Virus record (IMG/VR): IMGVR_UViG_3300006163_000007
Span: 1-44,257 of that record
From: a virus
DNA: 44,257 nt
Strand: one strand, 5' to 3'
The translations under genes were made by a program, and so were the position numbers. The number at the start of each line of letters is the position of its first letter. The stretch's first letter is position 1. Under the pieces are notes generated by a model. The model made no database searches. It was given only the letters and a program-made list of their open reading frames with translations, and had not been told where the DNA came from. Below are positions 1-7,031 of the stretch, in pieces.

Positions 1-24
1 TGCACACTTCTATCATTCTGTGCC
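1..24. promoter_or_regulatory. 24-bp dyad element, copy 1 (putative operator)
   Basis: The element reads nearly GGCACA, 12 bases, TGTGCC, with the first G replaced by T. It matches the element at 6411-6434 at 20 of 24 positions. It lies 8 bases upstream of the -35 box of the promoter at 33-61, where an activator or repressor would bind. Being a binding site is an inference from dyad symmetry, repetition and position. Confidence 0.45.
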
Positions 25-32
25 AATTCTGC

Positions 33-61
33 TTGACAACGGTACTGTTGGTTTGTACAAT
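33..61 (+). promoter_or_regulatory. Sigma70-type promoter for the left plus-strand block
   Basis: A perfect -35 box (TTGACA, 33-38) is separated by 17 bases from a near-perfect -10 box (TACAAT, 56-61). A GGAGGA ribosome site follows at 77-82, before the ATG at 88. It is one of the best consensus promoters in the window and should drive the accessory genes from 88 onward. Confidence 0.8.
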
Positions 62-87
62 TTGGGTAGATTGATCGGAGGACAGGC

Positions 88-669
88 ATGAACAAGGCGG
101 CGAAGCTGAACCGGGAGGCGTGGCTGCGGGCGGCCTACGCGCTCCTCCGGCGGAAACTCCTCAAGGAGGCGCCCGAGCACGTCGCGATCTCCTGGAGCTT
201 TCCCGCGAAGGGCGGCACGTCGGCGACCCGGCGCCGGATCGGCGAGTGCCACTACAAGGGCGCCTCGGCCGACGGCGCGATCGAGGGCGATAGGGTCCTC
301 CTGGTCTCCCCGACGCTCAAGACTCCCTTCGACCTGATCGACACCCTGCTCCACGAGATGGTCCACGCGGCGCTGCCGATGGGCTGCGGTCACCGGGCGC
401 AGTTCTCCCGGCTGGCGGCCCGCGTCGGCCTCGTGAAGCCCTGGACGTCGACGAACCCCTCGCCCGAGCTGGCGAAGCGGATCAAGTCGGAGTTCCTCCC
501 GGCCCTCCCGAAGTGGCCCGGCGGCTTCCTGCAGATCCACGCGACCCAGAAGAACCGCCAGCTCAAGGCGACCTGCGACTGCGGCCGGATCATCCGCGGC
601 TCGGCGAAGCTCTTCGCCGCGGGATCGATCATCTGCGGCCTCTGCGACAGCGAGTTCACCCAGGAGTAG
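88..669 (+). CDS. SprT-like zinc metallopeptidase with C-terminal zinc ribbon
   Basis: The 193-aa product has the HExxH zinc-protease signature at residues 89-93 (HEMVH) and a likely third ligand at His102, inside a GHRAQF segment typical of SprT-like proteins. A C-terminal ribbon pairs Cys163/Cys165 with Cys183/Cys186, as in SprT/Spartan relatives. Bacterial and phage members are usually unproven enzymes; eukaryotic Spartan cleaves DNA-protein crosslinks, so a role in clearing proteins from DNA is an inference. The ATG at 88 has a GGAGGA site six bases upstream. It is the first gene after the strong promoter, so probably expressed early. A second, unrelated HExxH protein lies at 8369-8770. 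Confidence 0.85.
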   Translation: MNKAAKLNREAWLRAAYALLRRKLLKEAPEHVAISWSFPAKGGTSATRRRIGECHYKGASADGAIEGDRVLLVSPTLKTPFDLIDTLLHEMVHAALPMGCGHRAQFSRLAARVGLVKPWTSTNPSPELAKRIKSEFLPALPKWPGGFLQIHATQKNRQLKATCDCGRIIRGSAKLFAAGSIICGLCDSEFTQE

Positions 670-708
670 CCCGTGTACACGACGACTTCGAGGAAGAAGG
701 AGGATACG

Positions 709-1173
709 ATGATGGTCACGGAACCCCGGACTGACCGGCCGGTCGTGAAGCTGTTCAACGGCCGGTACACGATCGAGTCGACCCAGACGGGCGAGCACCG
801 CACGTTCTGGGTCCGGCGCCAGGACGACAAGGCGGATTTCGCCCCCGGCAAGCGCATCGTCTACCTGCTCACCGGCTCCCAGAACGACGACCTGGACTGC
901 TACACGCCCTTCGCCTTCGTCGACGACGGCGGCATCCGCGTCTGGGCCTCGAAGGCCAAGCCCGGCGCCCGCCCCGGCTCCGACGGCAGCCGCTGGATCC
1001 AGTTCGCGGACCTGCTCTGGACGCTCGCCCTGGACGGCGCCTTCTCGCCATGGGCCGACAAGGGATTCCGGATCCTCATGGAGGGCGCCTGCGTGCGGTG
1101 CAACCGGCCTCTGACCACGCCTGAGTCGATCCGGCTGGGGATCGGACCCATCTGCCTTGAGCTGGGGTTCTAA
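709..1173 (+). CDS. Zinc-finger protein, DUF6011-like C-terminus
   Basis: The 154-aa protein ends in a compact zinc-binding segment of the form CxRCxRPLT, then PESIRLGIGPIC, which is the DUF6011 pattern found in many phage and plasmid proteins of unknown role. The N-terminal 120 residues look soluble and beta-rich, with no recognised catalytic motif. ATG 709 was chosen because an AAGGAGGA site sits just upstream; the frame is open to a GTG at 673 without such a site. A second ATG follows immediately at 712. The gene lies 39 bases after the metallopeptidase, in the same presumed operon. Confidence 0.7.
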   Translation: MMVTEPRTDRPVVKLFNGRYTIESTQTGEHRTFWVRRQDDKADFAPGKRIVYLLTGSQNDDLDCYTPFAFVDDGGIRVWASKAKPGARPGSDGSRWIQFADLLWTLALDGAFSPWADKGFRILMEGACVRCNRPLTTPESIRLGIGPICLELGF

Positions 1174-1175
1174 CG

Positions 1176-1646
1176 ATGACTCCGAAGCAGGCGCTCGCAG
1201 TCCTCCAGGAGGACAACGTCGTCACCGTCCGGCCGGACGGCTGGTTCTACATCCACCAGCGTCCGGCCGTCCGAGATCTCGCCCGGTTCGTCCTGGCGAT
1301 CAAGTCTCTCGGCGCGTGGAGCGTCGAGACGACGCTCGGCAAGGCCAAGGTTCGCGTCACGACCGGAGGTATCGACGCGAGGGACGGCATCATGTTCAAG
1401 ATCGAAGAGGATGCTGTGAGCCGCGTTCCCGCCCCTCCGTTCCCGTACAAGTACACCCCGCTGTACCGGCCCCCTGGCTTCGCGACCGTTCCGGATGGCT
1501 GGGTCCTGGTGGAGCGTCCGCGGATGTCCTGCGGCTTTGACCGCCGGACGGAACTCCCGCTTTCCGAGCACACGTTCGGCGTGATCGCGTACTCGAAGCC
1601 CCTGACCGAGGACGAGATCCGTCAGTACCAGTTGATGCCCGTCTGA
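1176..1646 (+). CDS. Hypothetical protein
   Basis: The 156-aa protein begins two bases after the preceding stop, so the two genes are probably translationally coupled; no strong ribosome site is visible. The sequence is mixed alpha/beta with a proline-rich middle (residues about 88-105) and no transmembrane segment or zinc motif. The C-terminal part (PLTEDEIRQYQLMPV) looks like an ordered domain end. I do not recognise the family. Codon use matches its neighbours and the operon position supports a real gene. Confidence 0.7.
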   Translation: MTPKQALAVLQEDNVVTVRPDGWFYIHQRPAVRDLARFVLAIKSLGAWSVETTLGKAKVRVTTGGIDARDGIMFKIEEDAVSRVPAPPFPYKYTPLYRPPGFATVPDGWVLVERPRMSCGFDRRTELPLSEHTFGVIAYSKPLTEDEIRQYQLMPV

Positions 1647-1657
1647 AAGGAGGAACC

Positions 1658-1864
1658 ATGTTCTGCAGCACCTGCATCGCGCAGCCCGGTCACAAGAGCT
1701 TCAAGGCCGAGGTGATCGCCGACAACTCCGGCGAGTGGGTCGCCAACGGCCTGCGCTTCGCCACCCACGAGGAGGCCGAGGCGTACGCCAAGGACCTCTT
1801 CTCCAGGTGGATAGCGGTCCGGGAGTGGCGCGTCGTCCCGTCCCAGGATCCCGTGAACAGATAG
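1658..1864 (+). CDS. Conserved small phage protein, 68 aa
   Basis: The product starts with a CxxC pair (CSTC) and carries a core of the type KAEVIADNSGEWVANGLRF followed by EEAEAYAKDL and REWRVVPSQDPVN. I recognise this arrangement as a small protein recurrent in phage and plasmid genomes; its function is unknown. A strong AAGGAGGA site precedes ATG 1658. It sits in a run of closely spaced small genes, consistent with early accessory functions. Confidence 0.75.
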   Translation: MFCSTCIAQPGHKSFKAEVIADNSGEWVANGLRFATHEEAEAYAKDLFSRWIAVREWRVVPSQDPVNR

Positions 1865-1876
1865 AAGGAGGAGACC

Positions 1877-2212
1877 ATGGCTCTACATCCCGTCGTCCGT
1901 CATGCGATCGCGGACCGGCAGCCTCCGCGCATCCGCGGTATGAAGTCCGGAACCGTCACTGTCGCGATCGTTGTCCGACTGAATATCGATCCGGATCGGA
2001 TCACGAGGTGCTGGCCCAGCAAGGAGTACAAGCTCATCCTGACCGCCAGGGAGCGGACCTGCCTGGACCCATTCCAGATGACGCTCTTCGGAAACAAGGA
2101 TACGCGCCGGACCGCCAGTCTGGTCATCAACAGGCGTCGCGCGTGGCTGCTGTCGGTCACGAACTCCGGGATCATTGTCTTCACGTACTCGAAGATTCAG
2201 AACGCACGGTGA
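1877..2212 (+). CDS. Hypothetical basic protein, 111 aa
   Basis: ATG 1877 follows a strong AAGGAGGAG site 12 bases after the previous stop. The protein is rich in Arg and in beta-forming residues (VTVAIVVRLNI, ASLVINRRRAWLLSV). No family, signal peptide or membrane segment is evident. Its high basic content could suit nucleic-acid binding, but that is only a composition argument. It is the last gene before a double hairpin at 2220-2253. Confidence 0.65.
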   Translation: MALHPVVRHAIADRQPPRIRGMKSGTVTVAIVVRLNIDPDRITRCWPSKEYKLILTARERTCLDPFQMTLFGNKDTRRTASLVINRRRAWLLSVTNSGIIVFTYSKIQNAR

Positions 2213-2219
2213 ACGGTAG

Positions 2220-2253
2220 GCCCCTTCGGGGGCTCTCCGCCCGCTGAAGCGGG
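2220..2253 (+). terminator. Double hairpin between genes
   Basis: Two stems follow the stop at 2212: GCCCC-TTCG-GGGGC (2220-2233, with a stable TTCG tetraloop) and CCCGCT-GA-AGCGGG (2240-2253). There is no T-run, so they could be a weak terminator, an RNA-stability element or a processing site. Confidence 0.5.
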
Positions 2254-2273
2254 AGAAAGAGACAGGGTGGGTA

Positions 2274-2471
2274 ATGAGGCGATTCGGAATGCTGGCGGCC
2301 CTGGCGCTCATGGTTTTCTCTGGAATCGGCTGCGCGTGCGCCGATGGCAACAACCGTGGCTGGTTCGGATCCACGTCGTACGCGGCCTGCAACTTCTCTT
2401 GCTGCCAGAAGGGGCGCGAGCAGGATTGCCGGTGCTCGACGGCGTGCCCGTGCTGGAGGCGGCATCAGTAA
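2274..2471 (+). CDS. Small cysteine-rich exported protein or lipoprotein
   Basis: The 65-aa product has a basic N-terminus, a hydrophobic stretch (residues 6-19) and Cys20 in a lipobox-like context (SGIGC), so it is probably exported and possibly lipidated. Nine cysteines lie between residues 20 and 60 (20, 22, 39, 43, 44, 52, 54, 58, 60), a density seen in disulfide-stabilised or metal-binding peptides. Position -3 of the lipobox is Gly rather than Leu, so lipidation is uncertain. Surface exclusion or host-envelope modification would be typical for a phage lipoprotein of this size, but nothing here proves it. The ribosome site (GGGTGGG) is weak. Confidence 0.65.
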   Translation: MRRFGMLAALALMVFSGIGCACADGNNRGWFGSTSYAACNFSCCQKGREQDCRCSTACPCWRRHQ

Positions 2472-2499
2472 TCCAGGAAAGCGAGGAAAGGAGGTCACG

Positions 2500-2820
2500 A
2501 TGCGATCGAAGGACGTAGATCCCGTGAAGGCGCCGAGGTTGCACGCCGCGCTCGTGCGCCAGGAGGAGCGCCAGCTGGCGGAGTGGAAGCGCGTGGAGGA
2601 GCTCAAGCGGAGGGGCAAGGACGGCTCGGCGAAGCGACTCGTCCGGAAGATCCTGGGCGTCAAGAAGGGCCCGCCGATGGACCAGGACACGAAGGAGTAC
2701 CTCGCCCAGCACAAGGCGGAGCACTCCCAGGAGATCGCCGAACGCAAGCAGCAGGAAAAAGAGGTCCGCGAGCGGACCATCGCGTTGCTCACGACCGGGA
2801 AGAAGAAGGGACGTAAGTAG
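2500..2820 (+). CDS. Charged, helical hypothetical protein
   Basis: ATG 2500 follows a strong AAAGGAGG site; the frame is open further upstream, but that part overlaps the previous gene in another frame. The 106-aa product is very rich in Lys, Arg and Glu and largely helical (residues about 13-45 and 65-95), ending in GKKKGRK. No membrane segment or known domain is visible. The basic tail suggests nucleic-acid contact, by composition only. A strong hairpin follows the stop. Confidence 0.6.
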   Translation: MRSKDVDPVKAPRLHAALVRQEERQLAEWKRVEELKRRGKDGSAKRLVRKILGVKKGPPMDQDTKEYLAQHKAEHSQEIAERKQQEKEVRERTIALLTTGKKKGRK

Positions 2821-2837
2821 CAGCGCACGCTCGACGT

Positions 2838-2862
2838 GGCGGCCTCCCGCGTGGAGGCCGCC
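2838..2862 (+). terminator. Strong GC hairpin after the 106-aa gene
   Basis: GGCGGCCTCC and GGAGGCCGCC form a perfect 10-bp stem with a 5-base loop, 17 bases after the stop at 2820. No T-run follows, so efficiency as an intrinsic terminator is uncertain. Confidence 0.5.
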
Positions 2863-2895
2863 TAGCGATGAGCGAGTGCTCTGAACGGAGGGATC

Positions 2896-3234
2896 ATGAA
2901 CGATGTGACGAAGCTGCCGAAGTGGGTGCAGGACAAGATCCAGGTCCTGGAGATGCGGCTCCAGGAGATGACGAAGCGTGCCAGGGCGTACGAAGAGAAG
3001 ACGCAGACGCCCATCTACATCCGGAACCTTTCGCCGCTTCCGGACGAGAAGCCTCTCTACCTCCCGGCCGACAAGGCGATCAGGTTCATGACCGGCAAGG
3101 GTGATTGGGAGTACGTCGACGTCCGAATCCGGAAGACGGCCGAGTACCCCGAGTGCTTCATCGAGCTGATGTCCGGAGGCGACATCCACATCGCCCCCGA
3201 GGTCCGGAACGTCTCTAGGGTCTTCGTGAGGTAG
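2896..3234 (+). CDS. Conserved phage hypothetical with N-terminal helix
   Basis: The 112-aa product opens with LPKWVQDKIQVLEMRL, an amphipathic helix resembling the start of small actinophage proteins often labelled DUF7239; the match is from memory and moderate. The second half is beta-rich (WEYVDVRIRKT, CFIELMSGGDIHI) and could be a small barrel. The ATG has a GGAGGG site seven bases upstream. The following gene starts three bases after its stop. Confidence 0.65.
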   Translation: MNDVTKLPKWVQDKIQVLEMRLQEMTKRARAYEEKTQTPIYIRNLSPLPDEKPLYLPADKAIRFMTGKGDWEYVDVRIRKTAEYPECFIELMSGGDIHIAPEVRNVSRVFVR

Positions 3235-3237
3235 ACC

Positions 3238-3954
3238 ATGAAAGCCTGCGTGACCTGCTCAAAGCCCGCGAACCTGGGGATCTGCATCGCCTGCGCCGAG
3301 CGGGCCGAGTCGCTGCTCTTCGCTGTTACGCCCTGGACGCCGTTCGAGAGAGGGACGATCCATCCCGACATCGCGAAGGAGGGGTTTGACCAGTGCTGGA
3401 AGAACTCCCGCTACACGGTCCTGGTTCGCTACATGAAGGATGCCTACGGGGACGACCTCGTCCACCTGTCCGTCAAGCGGAACGACAAGAACCCGATGCA
3501 CGACTGGCGCGACATGCAGCGGATCAAGAACGAGATCCTGGGCGACGAAGAGGAGGCGATGGAGCTCTACCCGGCCGAGAGCCGACTGATCGACACGGCG
3601 AACCAGTACCATCTCTGGTCTTTCCCTGAACGTCGGGCGCCGTTCGGATATCAATCCATGCGCTGCGTCATGGAGGAGGTTGGAACCGCCGCAGGCGGAG
3701 GAGGAAAGCAGCGACCCTTCGAGAAGAAGCCGGACGATCTCATCACCGACGCGGAGTGGACGAAGCTCTTCACCGAGAAGAGCCGTCAGCGCCAGCTGGC
3801 GAACGCGGCCGGAGATCTCCTGGAGGCGCTCAAGGACTGCATGAGTCAGATCGAGTCGTACGATCCCGGCGGCTGCAAGCCCGGCCTGCCGTACGACCGG
3901 CTGAAGCAGGCTCGCGCGGCAATCGAGAAGGCGACTGGTGAGCAGAAAGTTTAG
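3238..3954 (+). CDS. DUF7694-like protein with N-terminal zinc ribbon
   Basis: The 238-aa product begins with a CxxC...CxxC zinc ribbon (CVTC, CIAC, residues 4-19). The middle (about 58-130) has YTVLVRY, VHLSVKRNDKNPMHDWRDMQRIKNEI, ELYPAESRLIDTANQYHLW. That last block is the hallmark of a conserved phage domain I recall as DUF7694, of unknown function. The C-terminal 70 residues are helical. ATG 3238 follows a GAGGT site and is three bases from the preceding stop, implying coupling. Confidence 0.75.
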   Translation: MKACVTCSKPANLGICIACAERAESLLFAVTPWTPFERGTIHPDIAKEGFDQCWKNSRYTVLVRYMKDAYGDDLVHLSVKRNDKNPMHDWRDMQRIKNEILGDEEEAMELYPAESRLIDTANQYHLWSFPERRAPFGYQSMRCVMEEVGTAAGGGGKQRPFEKKPDDLITDAEWTKLFTEKSRQRQLANAAGDLLEALKDCMSQIESYDPGGCKPGLPYDRLKQARAAIEKATGEQKV

Positions 3955-3965
3955 CGTGCCTGGGG

Positions 3966-4070
3966 TCTCCGGCTTGTGCCGGACCTGGGGCGTAATACCC
4001 CTCTCCATCTGGGCCGGGCGCCATCAGCCCCGGCCCAGCCTTGCGGGCGGCCCTGCGTGGACCGTCCACG
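3966..4070 (+). promoter_or_regulatory. Structured untranslated leader with four hairpins
   Basis: The 137-base gap before GTG 4092 holds TCCGGC-TTGT-GCCGGA (3968-3983), GGGG-7-CCCC (3987-4001), a perfect 10-bp stem CTGGGCCGGG/CCCGGCCCAG (4009-4038) and CGTGGA-CCG-TCCACG (4056-4070). The AAGGAGGA ribosome site lies just after the last stem. This is more structure than a simple terminator needs. Confidence 0.55.
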
Positions 4071-4091
4071 AGGTTTTAAGGAGGAGCGATA

Positions 4092-4442
4092 GTGATCAAG
4101 AAAGAGACCTGCCGGAGTTGTGGGAAGGAACTGAAGATGTCGACGCGGTCGATGGAGGTTCTGAAGGGCTCGACGCCAAGCATCTACCAGAACGACAAGG
4201 ACTGGCCGAAGCTGTTCGGCCAGAAGGTCCTGAAGGTCACGAAGCGAAGCCAAGTCTATCACGGCGACGAGCAGCATCGCGAGAAGCACGAGCTGGCGGT
4301 CTGCTGGCTTGGTGACTACGAGGGCTACGGCAGCTCGCCGGACCGGATCGCGCCGCTCTTCTGCACGCTCCGGTGCTCCCTGTCCTTCGCCGAGAAGGCG
4401 TACCGAGCTGGCTGGAGAATGTCTAAAATAGGCCTTTTCTAA
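4092..4442 (+). CDS. Hypothetical zinc-binding protein, 116 aa
   Basis: It starts at GTG 4092, preceded by an AAGGAGGA site. CRSC at residues 7-10 and CTLRC near residue 91 could form one zinc site bracketing a basic central region. No catalytic motif or membrane segment is visible. The stop codon lies inside the terminator hairpin at 4426-4452, so the gene closes its transcription unit. Confidence 0.65.
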   Translation: MIKKETCRSCGKELKMSTRSMEVLKGSTPSIYQNDKDWPKLFGQKVLKVTKRSQVYHGDEQHREKHELAVCWLGDYEGYGSSPDRIAPLFCTLRCSLSFAEKAYRAGWRMSKIGLF

Positions 4443-4452
4443 GGGCCTATTT
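4426..4452 (+). terminator. Hairpin terminator overlapping a stop codon
   Basis: AAATAGGCCTTT and AAGGGCCTATTT pair as a 12-bp stem (one G-T pair) with a TCT loop. The TAA stop of the preceding gene (4440-4442) is in the loop and descending arm, and the stem ends in TATTT. It is the most terminator-like structure on the plus strand of the left block. Confidence 0.65.
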
Positions 4453-4520
4453 CTCACCGGCAACCAGGGGTATTTTGACGGAAAAACAGTGTGGAAAAGC
4501 GGTGGAGAGACGGTGGAAGT

Positions 4521-5111
4521 ATGGGGAAGGGTGAACTGATCAATCCGGCGGAGCGGCTCCGCCTTTTCTTCGGGAAGATCTGGGTCGGGCCGTTCACGGG
4601 GTGCTGGCACTGGACCGGCGCGATTCGGCGCTGGTCCCGCGAGCCCTGGGACGGCGGCTACGGCGCCTTCTGGGACGGCCAGCGCGTCGTCCGGGCGCAC
4701 GTCTGGCTCTGGCGTCAGTACTTCGGGGCGCTGCCGCCAGGGAAGGTGCTCCTGCACGACTGCGACAACCGGAAGTGCGTGAACATCTTCCGGCACATCC
4801 GGCCCGGTACCCAGCTCGAGAACGTCCAGGACATGCTTGTCAAGGGAAGAGCGATTCACCAGCGGAAAAACGGTACAATCAACCAGGGAGGCGTTCATGG
4901 CGAAACGGAACAACGGGGCCCAGCCGCGTCCGAGAGTGGTCCGGACCGGCCTGTCCCGGTCGATCCTGCTGACGCTGGAGAGCGGCGAGGCGACGATCGA
5001 GGAAGTGCTCCAGCGCCTGGGGCCGCGGCAGAAGCCGATCACGGCCGGGGCGGTCTGGGTGATCCTGGAACGCGCGATCCGGAACGGACTCGTCCGCTCG
5101 AACCGGCGTGA
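4521..5111 (+). CDS. HNH homing endonuclease (HNH_3 type)
   Basis: Residues 28-110 match the HNH_3 layout: CWHW, YGAFWDGQRVVRAHVWLWR with His60, LLHDCDNRKCVN with His79/Asp80 and Cys81/Cys86, then GTQLENVQDMLVKGR. Free-standing enzymes of this type are selfish DNA elements that cut genomes lacking them. ATG 4521 has a GGTGGA site; a GTG at 4491 is possible. The HNH domain is complete by about base 4850, but the frame stays open to 5111 and overlaps the next gene by 215 bases. The overlapping tail (Gly/Ala/Arg/Asp rich) looks like unselected read-through. Confidence 0.8.
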   Translation: MGKGELINPAERLRLFFGKIWVGPFTGCWHWTGAIRRWSREPWDGGYGAFWDGQRVVRAHVWLWRQYFGALPPGKVLLHDCDNRKCVNIFRHIRPGTQLENVQDMLVKGRAIHQRKNGTINQGGVHGETEQRGPAASESGPDRPVPVDPADAGERRGDDRGSAPAPGAAAEADHGRGGLGDPGTRDPERTRPLEPA

Positions 5112-5253
5112 GGAGCCGAAGCCGTACAAGTATAAGCTGACTGACGGCGGTATCCGTCGGGTCACCTGGATCAAGGGAGCCTTCAAGCGGCAGGCGAAGC
5201 CCGCGCTGCGGGCGGTCGCGAACCCGCCGGTCGAGGCTGAAGAGGAGGAATAG
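4897..5253 (+). CDS. Winged-helix DNA-binding protein (putative)
   Basis: The 118-aa product has the helix-helix-strand pattern of a winged helix: SILLTLESGEATIEEVLQRL, ITAGAVWVILERAIRNGLVRS, then KPYKYKLTDGGIRRVTW as the wing. The start is basic and the end acidic (VEAEEEE). It may regulate this block; the dyads at 1-24 and 6411-6434 are candidate sites, but nothing links them directly. ATG 4897 has a GGGAGG site. A TACAAT box lies at 4873-4878 without a clear -35 partner. It overlaps the HNH frame and ends four bases before the next ATG. Confidence 0.6.
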   Translation: MAKRNNGAQPRPRVVRTGLSRSILLTLESGEATIEEVLQRLGPRQKPITAGAVWVILERAIRNGLVRSNRREEPKPYKYKLTDGGIRRVTWIKGAFKRQAKPALRAVANPPVEAEEEE

Positions 5254-5257
5254 TCCG

Positions 5258-6406
5258 ATGGTCCGCGAACTGCAGATCCCGACCCAGATGACTGCGGCGC
5301 TCAAGCGGATCGCCGACATGTTTGTCGAGTCGTTCGCCCAGGTCGGCGACAAGATCCACAAGGACATCAGGGATCAGTACCGCGACTGGGCCCGTCAACA
5401 GTTCGACTCGTTCGTTGAAGCGGTGAAGACCAGGACCGGACCGTTCGAGACGATCGACTACAGGGGTCGCCGCCACGCTCCGTACGAGCACCGGGACGAC
5501 TGGCTGATCGTAGACAAAGAAGCCAAGAAACGCTGGGGCTACAAGCGCATCGAGACCTGGGAGGATTGGAAGCAGCTTCGCCCGTTCGAGCTTACGTACA
5601 AGATCGTCGATCAGAAGGCGGACGAAGCGTACGAGCGGGCAAGGGACTCCTTCGTCTTCAAGAACCTGGATAAGATGAAGGAGATCCTCGGGAAACGCAC
5701 GGACCTAAAGAACGCCGTCACGAAGTTCGACCTGAGGCGAAACGCTCTGGCCGGGAACGTCCAGCTCTACCTCGAAAACGTCTACATCCGGGCGGACGTC
5801 GGTCTCAAGTACGTCGTTCGGACGATCCCGAACCTGACGCCGTACCTGCAGTACCCCCTCGTCTTCGTCGAAGCCGACATCAACGGCAAGCACTACGCCA
5901 GACCGAGCGAGCAGGAGCTCCGGAACCTGCTCAGCGGAAAGACGGACGAGCAGCACGCAGCCGAGAAGGCGGCGGAGCAGATCGCTGCGGGATTCTGCCC
6001 TGGCAGCGGCAAGCATGTCTCCGACAAAGTCTGGAGGCAGATCTACAACAGAATGAGCAAGTACACGACGTGTCCCGACTGCGGCCAGGGGGCGAGCGTT
6101 TCCAGCGGTGGGAATTTCCTGAAGCACAAGACCAAGACCGCCGTCAAACTGTCGGCCGCGCAGAAGCTCACCGAGTCGGGCTACTGTTCGATGTCGAAGG
6201 AGAAGGTTCCGAACGAGATCATCGCCCAGGTCGGACCGGTCGACGGTTACAAGGACCCAAAGGTGCTGTGCCCGAGCTGCAAGCAGCAGGTCCGGGCGTC
6301 GGCCGAGAGGGAGTGGATCCGGGACAAGTTTCTCACTCCCGGAGGCTATCCGACCAAGGCGATGGTGACGTCGGCCCGCTACCTGAAGCATAAGCTCGCG
6401 CCGTAG
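5258..6406 (+). CDS. Hypothetical protein with paired zinc-ribbon repeats
   Basis: The 382-aa protein follows a strong GAGGAGGAA site. Residues 1-240 are mostly helical and charged, with no recognised fold. The C-terminal part contains CPGSGKHV followed about 25 residues later by CPDC (272-275), then a second Cys (about 310) and CPSC (338-341). This resembles the small CxGSG...CPxCG modules common in phage proteins and looks like an internal repeat. A nucleic-acid or protein contact role is plausible but unproven. It is the last large gene of the left block. Confidence 0.65.
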   Translation: MVRELQIPTQMTAALKRIADMFVESFAQVGDKIHKDIRDQYRDWARQQFDSFVEAVKTRTGPFETIDYRGRRHAPYEHRDDWLIVDKEAKKRWGYKRIETWEDWKQLRPFELTYKIVDQKADEAYERARDSFVFKNLDKMKEILGKRTDLKNAVTKFDLRRNALAGNVQLYLENVYIRADVGLKYVVRTIPNLTPYLQYPLVFVEADINGKHYARPSEQELRNLLSGKTDEQHAAEKAAEQIAAGFCPGSGKHVSDKVWRQIYNRMSKYTTCPDCGQGASVSSGGNFLKHKTKTAVKLSAAQKLTESGYCSMSKEKVPNEIIAQVGPVDGYKDPKVLCPSCKQQVRASAEREWIRDKFLTPGGYPTKAMVTSARYLKHKLAP

Positions 6407-6410
6407 GGTT

Positions 6411-6434
6411 GGCACACTTCCACCCTTCTGTGCC
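6411..6434. promoter_or_regulatory. 24-bp dyad element, copy 2 (putative operator)
   Basis: Arms GGCACA (6411-6416) and TGTGCC (6429-6434) are separated by 12 bases. It shares 20 of 24 positions with the element at 1-24. It is in the gap just after the 5258-6406 gene and 27 bases before the next ATG. Confidence 0.5.
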
Positions 6435-6460
6435 CATGTGCGACCGGGGGCGGAGGGTTA

Positions 6461-6673
6461 ATGAGGGTCTACGCAATACAAAAGTCGAACTGCCCTCTTC
6501 GTGTCCAGATGTCGGACAATGAAGTTGCGGCAGCGATTCAGTGTAGAGGCGAGGACGGAGTGCCGTTCTACTGGCTTCCGGTCTCGACAGAGCTCGCCAA
6601 GATGTTGATCATCGAGCACCAGATGAAGATGATCTTCGAGCTGCCGGACACGCCGCAGAGTCAGATCACCTGA
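6461..6673 (+). CDS. Hypothetical protein, 70 aa
   Basis: A small product with no recognised family, starting at an ATG preceded by CGGAGGG. It has two cysteines (11 and 28) and a helical C-terminal half (ELAKMLIIEHQMKMIFEL). It converges with the minus-strand gene ending at 6666, overlapping it by eight bases. Its own upstream dyad (6411-6434) suggests independent control. Confidence 0.6.
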   Translation: MRVYAIQKSNCPLRVQMSDNEVAAAIQCRGEDGVPFYWLPVSTELAKMLIIEHQMKMIFELPDTPQSQIT

Positions 6674-7031
6674 GATCGACGAAGTCGAGCAGCTTCGTCG
6701 GCATCGAGTGGAAGCCGCACCGCTCCGCGGGAGGATCGCCGTAGGGCCAGTTGTGAAGCACGCTCGGGTGGACGTTGCCCTGGCCGTCGATGTCGTGGCC
6801 GTGGACCTCCGTCCCCAGGCGGCGCCAGAGGGTGCAGAGCGTCTTGCAGTCTGGATCGCGGAGGTAGATGAGAAGCCAGAGCTTCTCGAGATCGACGCCA
6901 TCCTGGGTCCACTTGATCGGCCGACGGATCCAGGCCCACTCGCCGACGCCGATGTCGTTCTCGTTCTCGATGACGCCAGTCGAGTCGGCCTTCGCCGCGC
7001 GACGGAAGCTGTATGATCCGGTCGTTGGCAT
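6666..7031 (-). CDS. Hypothetical protein, 121 aa
   Basis: The ATG at 7031 overlaps the previous stop (TGATG), giving translational coupling. The sequence is Trp-rich (GEWAWIRRPIKW, LEKLWLLIYL, LWRRLG) with a TEVHGHDIDGQGNVHPSVLHN stretch holding several His and Asp residues. No known family comes to mind and there is no membrane segment. It is the last gene of the minus-strand region. Confidence 0.6.
   Translation of the reverse strand: MPTTGSYSFRRAAKADSTGVIENENDIGVGEWAWIRRPIKWTQDGVDLEKLWLLIYLRDPDCKTLCTLWRRLGTEVHGHDIDGQGNVHPSVLHNWPYGDPPAERCGFHSMPTKLLDFVDLR
6677..6700. terminator. Hairpin at the convergent gene junction
   Basis: CGACGAAG and CTTCGTCG form a perfect 8-bp stem with an 8-base loop, four bases after the plus-strand stop at 6673 and inside the 3' end of the minus-strand gene. 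Position suggests a bidirectional terminator; there is no T-run. Confidence 0.4.

Noticed and set aside
672-681. 10-bp palindrome CGTGTACACG at 672-681, also at 32546-32555
   Set aside because: Two copies of a short palindrome near gene starts can easily arise by chance in GC-rich DNA, and the flanks share nothing.
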